Below are positions 9,015 through 17,177 of a DNA stretch of 64,000 nucleotides, in pieces. Source of the stretch: Mycetocola tolaasinivorans (lineage in GTDB: Bacteria > Actinomycetota > Actinomycetes > Actinomycetales > Microbacteriaceae); NCBI RefSeq assembly GCF_003667565.1, contig NZ_RCUX01000003.1, forward strand, positions 124,001 to 188,000, given 5' to 3'. A model generated the notes under the pieces. It did not search any database, was not told where the DNA came from, and saw only the letters and a list, made by a program, of their open reading frames with translations. Every line of letters begins with the position of its first letter. The first letter of the stretch is position 1. A program made the position numbers and the translations under genes.

Positions 9015-9668
9015 ATGCGCCGCAGCAATTTCGAAGACCAGCCCGTCGACTACGCAGCGGTTGGCGCCACTCAGGCCGCCGACCTCATGCAGTACCCGCC
9101 GCAGGGTTTTGTTCCCGCGGAGGACAGCATTCGCCTGGGCAGCGGTCGAGAACGCTACGAGGCCGCCGTCGCGACCCTGCTGAGCTGGGGCGCCCAGCGC
9201 GACGCCGGAATCGACGTGTCCGAGATTCGTCCGGGTAGCGGAAACGAGTACACCGGCATCCAGTTCGATGACGAGGGCAACGCCGTCGCACCGAACCGTC
9301 GACACAGCGAGCAGCGCTTCGCGCCGGACGGCACCCCGTTCCTCGACGCCGGCACCACCGCCAAGCTGCGCGGCCGGGTCGGTCGATACAACCTCGAGTC
9401 AAAGATTCGCGTGGTGTACCTGGTCGAAAACCAGAACTCAATGTCGTTCGCCTTCGGCACGGTTTCGAACGCCCGGATGAGCGGCGAGGAATCCTTCACC
9501 GTCGAGGTGCGAGAAGACGACTCCGTGTGGTTTACCGTGCGCTCGTTCATGCGCCCGGTGGGGGCAAAGTATCGGGCATTCCCGGTACTCGGAAGCGCGC
9601 GCCGCCGCGCCATCGCCACCGCGTACCTGCGCGCACTCTCGCCCACCTGGGCGAGCCCGAACGCCTGA
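9015..9668 (+). CDS. DUF1990 family protein
   Basis: 217 residues from the ATG at 9015 (purine-rich AGAAGCAGGGG upstream). The protein has the DUF1990 hallmarks: an N-terminal YAAVGATQ, a PPQGFVPAEDSIRLGSG stretch, a central YLVENQNSMSFAFGTV strand pair and a C-terminal EESFTVEVREDDSVWFTVRS core. The family resembles START-like ligand-binding folds; its biochemical role is not established. The stop codon shares bases with the hemW start (TGATG), so the two are translationally coupled. The upstream in-frame extension overlaps the lepA 3' end and is not likely to be coding. Confidence 0.85.
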   Translation: MRRSNFEDQPVDYAAVGATQAADLMQYPPQGFVPAEDSIRLGSGRERYEAAVATLLSWGAQRDAGIDVSEIRPGSGNEYTGIQFDDEGNAVAPNRRHSEQRFAPDGTPFLDAGTTAKLRGRVGRYNLESKIRVVYLVENQNSMSFAFGTVSNARMSGEESFTVEVREDDSVWFTVRSFMRPVGAKYRAFPVLGSARRRAIATAYLRALSPTWASPNA

Positions 9669-10888
9669 TGGGCGCACTTCCCCTGGGCGATCCTGCGCCC
9701 ACCGACGGCGCCCTGCCCGCGAGCGCCAGCATCGGCAGTGCCGAGCGCCCCTTCAGCTTTTACCTGCACGTCCCGTTCTGTCGGGTGCGCTGCGGATACT
9801 GCGACTTCAACACCTACACCGCCACCGAGCTGCGCGGCGCCAAGCAGGTCGACTATGCCGATGAGGCCATCGCCGAGGTGGCGTTCTCCCGACGCGTGCT
9901 CGATGCTGCCGGCGTCGCGCCGCGCCCGGTAGACACCGTGTTCTTTGGTGGCGGCACGCCCACGCTGCTGCCCGCGAACGACCTCGCACGCATGCTGCAC
10001 GCGGTGCGCGACACCCACGGGTTTACCCCGAACGCCGAGATCACCACCGAGGCCAACCCGGACTCCGTGGATGAGGAGTACCTGCAGACCCTGAAGGATG
10101 CCGGATTCACCCGCGTCTCCTTCGGCATGCAGTCCGCGGTACCGGAAACCCTCGCGACCCTCGATCGCAGCCACACCCCCGAGCGCGTTCCGCTCGTGGT
10201 GGAGTGGGCCAAGAAGGTGGGCCTGCAGGTGAGCGTCGACCTGATCTACGGTTCCCCGGGCGAAACCCTCGAACAGTGGCAGACCAGCGTCGATGCGGCC
10301 CTCAGCTACGGCCCCGACCACATCTCCGCCTACTCACTGATCGTGGAGCCGGGCACCAAAATGCACCGGCAGATCCGCAGCGGTGAGCTGGTCGAACCTG
10401 ACGAGGACCTCCAGGCCGACATGTACGAGTACGCCGATCAGGCCCTCGCCGCCGCCGGATTCTCCTGGTACGAGGTCTCCAACTGGTCGGTGTCTCCCGA
10501 AACCCGCTCGCGGCACAACCTCGCCTACTGGCGGGGTGCCGACTGGTGGGGGATCGGCCCCGGTGCCCACAGCCACGTCGGTGGCGTGCGCTGGTGGAAC
10601 GTCAAGCACCCCGCCGCCTACGCGCAGCGTATGGCAGAGGGCATCTCGCCCGGCCTGGGCCGCGAGGTTCTGGATGACGAAACCCGCGAGATGGAGCGTA
10701 TCCTGCTGGAGTCCCGCACCGCCGAGGGCATCGCCATCGCCGGTCTTGAGCCCGAGGCCCGCCGCGAGATTCCCCGCCTCATCGCCGACGGTCTGATCGA
10801 GGGCCCCGCCGCGCTGCGCGGCCGCCTGCAGCTCACCCTCCGCGGCCGGCTCCTCGCCGACGCCGTGGTGCGCGCGCTCGTCGGTTAA
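9668..10888 (+). CDS. hemW: Heme chaperone HemW (radical SAM, coproporphyrinogen III oxidase-like)
   Basis: 406 residues from ATG 9668, overlapping the previous stop. The radical SAM cluster motif is Cys38-x3-Cys42-x2-Cys45 (FCRVRCGYCDFNTY). GGGTP follows (SAM binding), then YEVSNW and the C-terminal winged-helix HemN_C region. HemW binds heme and delivers it to respiratory enzymes; it is often annotated as HemN, but genes in this chromosomal position between lepA and hrcA are the HemW type. It ends in a strong terminator. Confidence 0.92.
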   Translation: MGALPLGDPAPTDGALPASASIGSAERPFSFYLHVPFCRVRCGYCDFNTYTATELRGAKQVDYADEAIAEVAFSRRVLDAAGVAPRPVDTVFFGGGTPTLLPANDLARMLHAVRDTHGFTPNAEITTEANPDSVDEEYLQTLKDAGFTRVSFGMQSAVPETLATLDRSHTPERVPLVVEWAKKVGLQVSVDLIYGSPGETLEQWQTSVDAALSYGPDHISAYSLIVEPGTKMHRQIRSGELVEPDEDLQADMYEYADQALAAAGFSWYEVSNWSVSPETRSRHNLAYWRGADWWGIGPGAHSHVGGVRWWNVKHPAAYAQRMAEGISPGLGREVLDDETREMERILLESRTAEGIAIAGLEPEARREIPRLIADGLIEGPAALRGRLQLTLRGRLLADAVVRALVG

Positions 10889-10918
10889 TACCGGGGCTAT
10901 TAGCCGTCAAACACACAA

Positions 10919-10955
10919 GAACCGGGGTGCGTGAAAACGCACCCCGGTTTTGTAT
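10919..10955. terminator. Bidirectional terminator between hemW and the sugar ABC operon
   Basis: A 13-bp stem (AACCGGGGTGCGT / ACGCACCCCGGTT) capped by GAAA and followed by TTGTATT on the plus strand. It can end both convergent units. Confidence 0.93.
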
Positions 10956-10965
10956 TGACGCAGGG

Positions 10966-11997
10966 CTAGCCCGGCAGGCCGATCCGGCGCTCACCCGAGC
11001 GCAGCTGCTGCAGCACCACGGCGAGCACCAGCAGGCCACCCTTGGCGACGTTCTGCCAGAAGGAGTTGACCCCGAGTAGGGTCATACCGTTGGTGAGGAT
11101 ACCCAGCAGGATTACCGCGAGGATGGTTCCGGCGATGGTGCCCTTTCCGCCCTTGAGCGCCGCGCCACCGAGGGCCGCCGCGGTGATGGCCTCGAGTTCA
11201 AGCCCCTCGGAACCGGATACCGGCTGGCCAGACCCGGTACGCGCGGTGATCAGGATACCGGCGAGGGCGGCCACCGCACCGGTCATCATGTAGATGCCCA
11301 GGATGTAGCGGTTGATGTTGATGCCGGCGAGGCGTGAGGCCACATCGTTGCCACCGACCGCGTAGATGTTGCGGCCCATCGTGGTGTATCGCAGAAGCAC
11401 GTGCACGCCGAGGGCGATGACCACGAGGATCCAGATCAGCGTGGGAATGCCGAGCACGCTACCGCGGGCGAGGAACACAAAGAACGGGTCGGCACCGGTG
11501 TAGCCCTGCGCCCGGCCATCGGAGATCAGCTGCGCGATGCCCTTATACGCCGCGAGGGTGGCGAGGGTCGCGATGACCGGATTGACACGGCCAAACACGA
11601 TGATGCAGCCGTTCAGCAGGCCACATAGCAGGCCGATACCGACCGCCCCGACCACACCGATGAAGGGCCCGGCCGAGGTGAAGATCATCGCGCTCGTTAC
11701 CGAGGCGAGCCCGGCGATCGAGCCCACCGAAATATCGAGGGCACCCATGATGATCACCAGGGTCTGGACCACCGCGAGGAGGCCCGAAATCGCGATCGCG
11801 GTGCCGATCACCTTGAGGTTCGGCACGGTGAAGAACAGCGGATTCTGGCTGCCGATCACGAGCACCACAAACGCGATGGCGATCAGCAGCGAGACGTTTT
11901 GCACGCCCATTGCGGTGAGAAAGCGGCGGAATACGCCGGGGGTGCCGGGAACGACGTCGACGACAGGCGGGGTCTTACTGAGGGTGGGGGTAGGCAC
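10966..11997 (-). CDS. Sugar ABC transporter permease (AraH/RbsC type)
   Basis: 343 residues with about ten hydrophobic segments and the BPD_transp_2 signature region: GALDISVGSIAGLASV in the early helices and EAITAAALGGAALKGGKGT near the end, as in RbsC, XylH and AraH. It forms the membrane pore of a pentose/hexose importer. Last gene of an araF-araG-araH-like operon, 50 bases after the ATPase gene. A GGAAGGAGG-like site precedes ATG. Confidence 0.9.
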   Translation of the reverse strand: MPTPTLSKTPPVVDVVPGTPGVFRRFLTAMGVQNVSLLIAIAFVVLVIGSQNPLFFTVPNLKVIGTAIAISGLLAVVQTLVIIMGALDISVGSIAGLASVTSAMIFTSAGPFIGVVGAVGIGLLCGLLNGCIIVFGRVNPVIATLATLAAYKGIAQLISDGRAQGYTGADPFFVFLARGSVLGIPTLIWILVVIALGVHVLLRYTTMGRNIYAVGGNDVASRLAGININRYILGIYMMTGAVAALAGILITARTGSGQPVSGSEGLELEAITAAALGGAALKGGKGTIAGTILAVILLGILTNGMTLLGVNSFWQNVAKGGLLVLAVVLQQLRSGERRIGLPG

Positions 11998-12047
11998 GAG
12001 GTGCCTCCTTCCTGAGGATCAAGCGGGGAAGAGTGGGGGAGCGACGG

Positions 12048-13571
12048 CTAGTCCATCGCGAGGGCGAGGATTGCCTCCTCGGTGGCGTTGGCGCGGGGCA
12101 GTACCCCGGTCACCCGGCCGCCGGCCATGACGTAGATGCGATCGGCGAGCCCCAGCACTTCGGGCAGCTCACTCGACACCACGAGCACCGCGACGCCCTG
12201 CTGGGCAAGCTCATCGATGATCGCGTAGATTTCGGCCTTGGCACCCACGTCCACGCCGCGGGTAGGCTCATCGAGCAGCAGGAGGCGCGGGGTCGTGGAG
12301 AGCCAGCGCGCGAGCACCACCTTCTGCTGGTTGCCGCCGGAGAGGTTCTTCACCAGCTGGCGATCGCTCGGGGTGCGAATGCCGAGTTTTTTGATGTATC
12401 CCTCGGCCAGTTCGTCCTCGCGCGCGGAGCTGACAAACGAGAAGCGGGAGATGCGCTTGAGCACGGCCAGGGCGATATTGTCGCGCACCGAGCGGTGCAT
12501 GATCAGCGCCTCGGCCTTGCGTTCCTCCGGGGCAAACCCGATGCCCGCGGCGATGGAGTCCGCCGGGGTGTGGAACCGCACCGCGGTCCCGCCCATGCTC
12601 AGCGTGCCAGACTCCACTCGGAAGTCGCCCACGATGGTCTTGAGAAGCTCGCTGCGGCCGGCACCGACGAGACCGGCGATGCCGACCACCTCGCCCGCGG
12701 CCACTGTGAGTGAGACATCGTGCACAAACTCGTTGCTGACTCCGGCCAGCTCGAGCACCGTGTCGCCGGGGTCGATGGCCTCCCGATGGAACATCTGGGA
12801 GAGATCCCGGCCCACCATCATGCGCACCAGGTCGTCATGATCGGTATCCTCGGTGCGCTTGGTGCCCACCAGCTTGCCATCCCGCAGCACGGTGATCGCG
12901 TCGGCGAGCTGGAAAATCTCGTTCATCCGGTGCGAGACGTAGCCGATCGCAATGCCCTCGGCGCGCAGCCGACGAATCAGCCGGAAGAGGATCTCAACCT
13001 CCTCCTCACCGAGCGAGGAGGTGGGTTCATCGAAGCAGATGACCGCGGGACGATCCACAACCGCCCGCATGATTTCGACGATCTGGCGCTGGGCGGCCGA
13101 GAGCTCACTGCCGAGGGTTTCGGCGGCGATGACTCCGGCAAACCCGAACTCGGCCAGGGCCTCCCGGGCCTGCTCGAGCACCGCCCGGCGGCGAAACACG
13201 GGCCCGGAAGCGCCCAGCAGGCCCACGAAGATATTCTCTGCCACACTCACGTGCGGGATGATCTCGGGCTCCTGGGCGATTACCCGTATCCCCGAGGTGC
13301 GTGATTCACGCGGTTCGGCAAACCGGGTCTCGGCACCGTGCAGGGAGAGGACGCCGGAATCGGGCTGATAGTCGCCGGTAATGATCTTGAGCAGGGTCGA
13401 CTTCCCGGCCCCGTTTTCGCCCATCAGGGCGGTCACCTCGCCCGCGCGCAGCTCGATGCTGACTCCGGAGAGGGCGGCCACCGGGCCGAAGCTCTTGGCG
13501 ATATCGGTGGCGCTAAACACCACCTGCCCGGCGGAAACTGGCGGAGTGAGGGTGGACGCGTGTGCGCTCAT
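12048..13571 (-). CDS. Sugar ABC transporter ATPase, two nucleotide-binding domains (AraG/RbsA type)
   Basis: 507 residues from the ATG at 13571, which has AAAGGA 8 bases upstream; the longer in-frame reading runs into the GC-rich leader and hairpin. Two fused ABC domains: the first with Walker A GENGAGKST, a degenerate signature (LSAAQRQIVEIMRAV), and Walker B ICFDEPTSSL; the second with GLVGAGRSE in place of Walker A, LSGGNQQKV and LLLLDEPTRGVDVGAK. The second site lacks the consensus Lys of Walker A, as is normal for this class. It powers uptake by the neighbouring permease and binding lipoprotein. Confidence 0.92.
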   Translation of the reverse strand: MSAHASTLTPPVSAGQVVFSATDIAKSFGPVAALSGVSIELRAGEVTALMGENGAGKSTLLKIITGDYQPDSGVLSLHGAETRFAEPRESRTSGIRVIAQEPEIIPHVSVAENIFVGLLGASGPVFRRRAVLEQAREALAEFGFAGVIAAETLGSELSAAQRQIVEIMRAVVDRPAVICFDEPTSSLGEEEVEILFRLIRRLRAEGIAIGYVSHRMNEIFQLADAITVLRDGKLVGTKRTEDTDHDDLVRMMVGRDLSQMFHREAIDPGDTVLELAGVSNEFVHDVSLTVAAGEVVGIAGLVGAGRSELLKTIVGDFRVESGTLSMGGTAVRFHTPADSIAAGIGFAPEERKAEALIMHRSVRDNIALAVLKRISRFSFVSSAREDELAEGYIKKLGIRTPSDRQLVKNLSGGNQQKVVLARWLSTTPRLLLLDEPTRGVDVGAKAEIYAIIDELAQQGVAVLVVSSELPEVLGLADRIYVMAGGRVTGVLPRANATEEAILALAMD

Positions 13572-13612
13572 GGCGCGTTCCTTTCGACGGTGAAGGTGTG
13601 TGCGATGGGGGA

Positions 13613-13637
13613 GGCGGGGCCGGAAACCGGCCCCGCC
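13613..13637 (-). promoter_or_regulatory. Intercistronic GC hairpin between binding-protein and ATPase genes
   Basis: An 11-bp perfect stem (GGCGGGGCCGG / CCGGCCCCGCC) with an AAA loop and no T-tract. Such hairpins commonly stabilise the upstream mRNA or partly terminate, giving more binding protein than ATPase. Confidence 0.65.
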
Positions 13638-13647
13638 GGGCAGCGGC

Positions 13648-14685
13648 CTAGGTGCAGGCGACGCCCTTTTCCTGCCAGTTGCTCGCGTCCACGATTTCCG
13701 TGTTGGCAATCGATGCTGGCGGCAGCGCGGTGCCGTTGCGCAGGAGGTCCACCATGGACTTCACCGCGGCTTTACCGACCTCGACACCGGAAATGTACAG
13801 TGCCGACTTGTTGCCGGTGGTCTGGCCCGCGGACCAGTCCTTGCAGGCCAGGTAGGCACCGAGGCCCACGCCGTTGATGTCGGCCGGCGCAACGCCGGAG
13901 TTCTGCAGCGCGGTCACCACGCCGGTCGAACTCTCATCGTTGCAGCCCCAGACCACCCAGTTCTTCACTCCCGCGTTGGCGGTGATGGTGGCACCGGCCT
14001 TGTTCTGGGCATCGGTGGCGGAGTTGTCGGTGCCGATCTTGATGACCTGCGGGCCGTCCGCTCCGACGGCCTTGGCGAAGGCCGCCTCGGCACCGTCCAT
14101 GCGCTGGGTGCATACCGACAGGTCGAGCTTCCCGGCCGAGAGGATGCGGGTGTTGTCCGCGGTCCAGCCGGAGGCGGCGTAGAGGCGCGCGGCCTCCTCG
14201 CCCACCTTGGTGCCCATCGCCGTGCCGTCGAAGCCCGCGAAGGGCGCTTCCTTACCCGAGGCGTCCTTGATGACATCGTCGGAGGCCATGATCGGGATGC
14301 CCGCGGTCTTCGCGGCATCGAGCACCTGCGGGCCAATCTGCTGATCGGGGACCACGATGATGATGCCGTCCACCTTCTGAGCAATGACCGAGTCCATCTC
14401 GCTGATTGCCTTGTTGGCGTCTACGCCGAGGTTGACCACCTTGATGGAGACATTGCCGAGCTCTTTGGCCGCGGCCTTTGCTCCCTCGGCCTCATCGACG
14501 AAGTACTGCTGATCGCCCTGCTTCTGCAGGTACGCGATCGTGATGGGGCCGTCCTTGGTGCCCCCGCCGGCGGCACCCTCGGTGGGTGCGTCCATTCCCG
14601 AGGAGCAGGCCGTAAGGCCGAGTAGGAGCCCGGCACCGGCGAGTGCCAGGGCGGTGCGGGATCTTCCGTGAGTTCTGTTGAGCAT
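13648..14685 (-). CDS. Sugar-binding lipoprotein (AraF-like periplasmic-binding protein)
   Basis: 345 residues from ATG 14685 (AAAGGA 6 bases upstream). Lipoprotein signal peptide with lipobox LTAC at ~27-30, then a Gly/Ala linker and a type I periplasmic-binding fold. The segment VVPDQQIGPQVLDAAKTAG and the later WGCNDESSTGVVTAL resemble L-arabinose-binding AraF more than RbsB, so an aldopentose is a fair guess for the ligand (inference). First gene of the operon. No sugar kinase, isomerase or regulator gene lies alongside, so the metabolic route is encoded elsewhere. Confidence 0.85.
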   Translation of the reverse strand: MLNRTHGRSRTALALAGAGLLLGLTACSSGMDAPTEGAAGGGTKDGPITIAYLQKQGDQQYFVDEAEGAKAAAKELGNVSIKVVNLGVDANKAISEMDSVIAQKVDGIIIVVPDQQIGPQVLDAAKTAGIPIMASDDVIKDASGKEAPFAGFDGTAMGTKVGEEAARLYAASGWTADNTRILSAGKLDLSVCTQRMDGAEAAFAKAVGADGPQVIKIGTDNSATDAQNKAGATITANAGVKNWVVWGCNDESSTGVVTALQNSGVAPADINGVGLGAYLACKDWSAGQTTGNKSALYISGVEVGKAAVKSMVDLLRNGTALPPASIANTEIVDASNWQEKGVACT

Positions 14686-14839
14686 GACGATTCCTTTGCT
14701 GTGTGCGGGCCGGCCTCGTTGCCGGTCCCAGATCTCCGATCGCCTCGGGAGCAACATCGCTCCGTGTGGAAGACCGTATTGCGAGGCTACGGCGGGCCCG
14801 CGGCATCCGGAATAAGGAAACGGCGGCATACCCGGACAA

Positions 14840-14887
14840 AACGACGATCGCGGCCACATCCCCCTTCCGGGTGATGCGGCCGCGATC
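14840..14887 (-). terminator. Terminator of the minus-strand monooxygenase gene
   Basis: GATCGCGGCC pairs with GGCCGCGATC (with extra inner pairing). On the minus strand it is followed by GTCGTTTTGTC. It separates the gene at 14911 from the sugar-transport operon. Confidence 0.8.
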
Positions 14888-14910
14888 CTCGTGACCTGTG
14901 CGGCGCTGGC

Positions 14911-16095
14911 CTAGCGCCAGAACTCAGACAACAGGCGGTAAGAGTGCTCGCGAACGGCGAGGCTGTGCGCCTGGGTCGTGATCACAAACTCATCGGCACC
15001 GGTGGCATCACGCAGCGCCTTCAGGCGCGAAACGACGGTTTCGGGGGAGCCCACGATTCGGCTGGCGACTCGATCCGATACCAGCAGCGCCTCCTCCGCC
15101 GTGAGGGGATTCGCGGCATCGGTTTCCGGACTCAGGTAGGGCGTGCCCACGTAGGTGGTGCGAATCGTGTGCAGCCAGCGCTCGAACGGCTTCGCCAGTC
15201 GCTGGGCCTCCTCATCGGTGTCGGCAACGAGGACGTCAACCGATACGGCGACGTAGGGCTCAGCGAGCTCGGCCGAGGGCACGAAGGCATCACGATACGC
15301 CTGGACGGTTGCGAGGATGTTCTGCGGGAGCGCGTGATAGTTCGCCCCGAAGCGCAGACCGTTGGCACCGGCGACCTCGGCGGAAACCCCCGCGGAGCTT
15401 CCATGGACCCAGACCTCCACGTCGGCACCCTCGGCGGGAGTGGCCGTGACGGGAACGTTTTCGGGCGGGGTAAACGTGCCGCGGAGGAAGCCCAGAATGT
15501 CATCCACCTGCTCGCCAAAATCGGTCGGGTTGCCCGGGTAACGGTTGAGCAGACGATTATTGAGCTCGGCGCGCACATCGATGAAGGGTGCCACGACCCA
15601 GGAGGGAATGACCACGCCGTCATCCACCCGGTGCTCGCCGACCGGGCCGGGCTGTACGGTGCCGGCTTCAAGCGCGGCGTTGGTCTGTCGACCCCGCGCC
15701 ACCTGATCCGCGGTGGGGCCGCCGCGGCCGATGCCGAGGTCAAACGGACGCCCGGTCAGGGTCGCGACGGTCCCGGCAATCTCGGCGACCTGCAGCGGAG
15801 TGTGGTTGTCCACGATGATGACGGCGGTGCCCACGCGAAGGGCCGAGGTGGCCTGCGCGATGGTCGGGGTCAGCAGGTATGAGGCCGATCCCGCGCCGCC
15901 CGGAAACAGGTGGTGCTCGGCCACCCAGTAGCGGCGATACCCGGCCGACTCGACCGTCTGGGCGAGCACAACGGCCTCGCGAAGGGCGCTCGCGGCGTTC
16001 CCGCCCTCCGAAATGAGGACGAGGTCAAGTACCGAAAGGGGGATTGCGGTGTCGGCCGATGCGTGCGCACCCGCGGCCGTGGGGAAAGACGTCAT
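14911..16095 (-). CDS. Luciferase-like (LLM class) flavin-dependent monooxygenase
   Basis: 394 residues, GGAGG 7-8 bases before ATG. Bacterial-luciferase TIM-barrel features: SVLDLVLISEGG at the start of the barrel, GYRRYWVAEHHLFPGGAG (the AEHH signature), RVGTAVIIVDNHTPLQVAE, and GRPFDLGIGRGGPTADQVARG (the GIGRG phosphate-binding turn). It presumably uses FMNH2 supplied by a separate reductase to oxygenate a small carbon-sulfur or carbon-nitrogen compound. Divergent from the ABC/monooxygenase operon that starts at 16285 and likely co-regulated with it. Substrate unknown. Confidence 0.87.
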   Translation of the reverse strand: MTSFPTAAGAHASADTAIPLSVLDLVLISEGGNAASALREAVVLAQTVESAGYRRYWVAEHHLFPGGAGSASYLLTPTIAQATSALRVGTAVIIVDNHTPLQVAEIAGTVATLTGRPFDLGIGRGGPTADQVARGRQTNAALEAGTVQPGPVGEHRVDDGVVIPSWVVAPFIDVRAELNNRLLNRYPGNPTDFGEQVDDILGFLRGTFTPPENVPVTATPAEGADVEVWVHGSSAGVSAEVAGANGLRFGANYHALPQNILATVQAYRDAFVPSAELAEPYVAVSVDVLVADTDEEAQRLAKPFERWLHTIRTTYVGTPYLSPETDAANPLTAEEALLVSDRVASRIVGSPETVVSRLKALRDATGADEFVITTQAHSLAVREHSYRLLSEFWR

Positions 16096-16284
16096 TCAGA
16101 CATCCTCCCAACCCCGGGCGCGACACAATACCCCTCCGTCACACGGCGCAATGTTGCGTGACATAACGTCACCGATGATGAAAACTTCGAAGAGATTCCT
16201 AAAGTGATGCCATCCCCCCTTCCTCCCTGGAGGCGGCCCCACCCCGGCCGACGCATCGCGAGGGGAATCACCTAAGGAGCCCGC
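16096..16284. promoter_or_regulatory. Divergent control region of the monooxygenase/ABC cluster
   Basis: 189 non-coding bases. Contains the inverted repeat GTGAC-N5-GTCAC at 16158-16172, a possible operator, and the TTCGAA palindrome near 16187. No well-placed -35/-10 pair, S-box or SAM-IV-like riboswitch consensus was found. AAGGAG 5 bases before the gene at 16285 is its ribosome site. Confidence 0.45.
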
Positions 16285-17175
16285 ATGACCCACTCACGTA
16301 TTCGCCGCCGCAGCGCACTGGCGCTGATCGGGATGACCGCCCTGGCCGCCCTGACGCTGAGCGCGTGTTCCTCGTCCGCGGCTCCCGAGGCCAAGCCCTC
16401 CTCCTCGGCATCCGAGACCGTCAGCATCGGCGACCCGAGCAAGCTGAAGCTCGTGAAGGAAGGCACCCTGACCGTGCACGTGGACGATCCGGTATGGTCC
16501 CCGTGGTTCATCGACAACACCCCGGACAACGGCAAGGGTTTCGAGAGCGCACTGACCTACGCGGTGGCCGAAAAGCTCGGCTTCAAGAAGGACCAGGTGA
16601 AGTGGGGCTACACCGCATTCGCGGCCTCGTTCACCCCGGGCCCGAAGGACTTTGACTTCTACACCCAGGAGGTCTCCATCACCGACGAGCGCGCCAAGGC
16701 CGTGTCGTTCAGTGACCCGTACTACACCTCCCGCAGCGTCGTGATCACCAAGGACAACTCGCCGGCCCTCGAGGCAAAGAGCGTCGCCGACCTCGCCAAG
16801 TACCGCTTCGGAACCGTGGCCGGTACCACCCAGGACAGCTACATCACGCAGACCATCAAGCCCAAGGACGTGCTCTCGTTCGACACCGTCGCACTGAGCA
16901 CCCAGGCCCTGGAAAACGGCCAGGTTGACGCCATCGTGGTGGACCTCCAGATCGGTCAGAACGTTGTGCTGAACCAGTTCAAGGACCTCAAGATCGCCGG
17001 CCTGCTGAAAGACAACGGCGTGAGCAAGGGCATGGGCTTCGTCTTCGACCTGAACAGCCCCCTGGTTCCCGCAGTGGATGAGGCCCTCTCTCAGCTGCGC
17101 AGCGAGGGTAAGATCGACGCCCTCGAAAAGGAGTGGCTGCCGCTGCCCGCCGAGGTACAGGAGTACACCCAGTAA
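16285..17175 (+). CDS. Polar amino-acid-type ABC transporter substrate-binding lipoprotein
   Basis: 296 residues. Lipobox LSAC near residue 28, Ser-rich linker, then a type II (SBP_bac_3) fold: EGTLTVHVDDPVWSPW, FDFYTQEVSITDERAKAV, FSDPYYTSRSVVIT and KYRFGTVAGTTQDSYI, as in cystine- and glutamine-binding proteins. First gene of an operon with two monooxygenases and a deaminase, which suggests that the ligand is an amino-acid-like sulfur or nitrogen compound degraded by those enzymes (inference). Start supported by AAGGAG. Confidence 0.9.
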   Translation: MTHSRIRRRSALALIGMTALAALTLSACSSSAAPEAKPSSSASETVSIGDPSKLKLVKEGTLTVHVDDPVWSPWFIDNTPDNGKGFESALTYAVAEKLGFKKDQVKWGYTAFAASFTPGPKDFDFYTQEVSITDERAKAVSFSDPYYTSRSVVITKDNSPALEAKSVADLAKYRFGTVAGTTQDSYITQTIKPKDVLSFDTVALSTQALENGQVDAIVVDLQIGQNVVLNQFKDLKIAGLLKDNGVSKGMGFVFDLNSPLVPAVDEALSQLRSEGKIDALEKEWLPLPAEVQEYTQ

Positions 17176-17177
17176 TA

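Noticed and set aside
13572-13709. 46-residue N-terminal extension of the sugar ABC ATPase
   Set aside because: It runs through the intercistronic hairpin and lacks a ribosome site; ATG at 13571 has a good one.
16096-16284. Possible SAM riboswitch before the sulfur-like operon
   Set aside because: No S-box, SAM-II or SAM-IV core sequence could be matched; only a short inverted repeat was seen.
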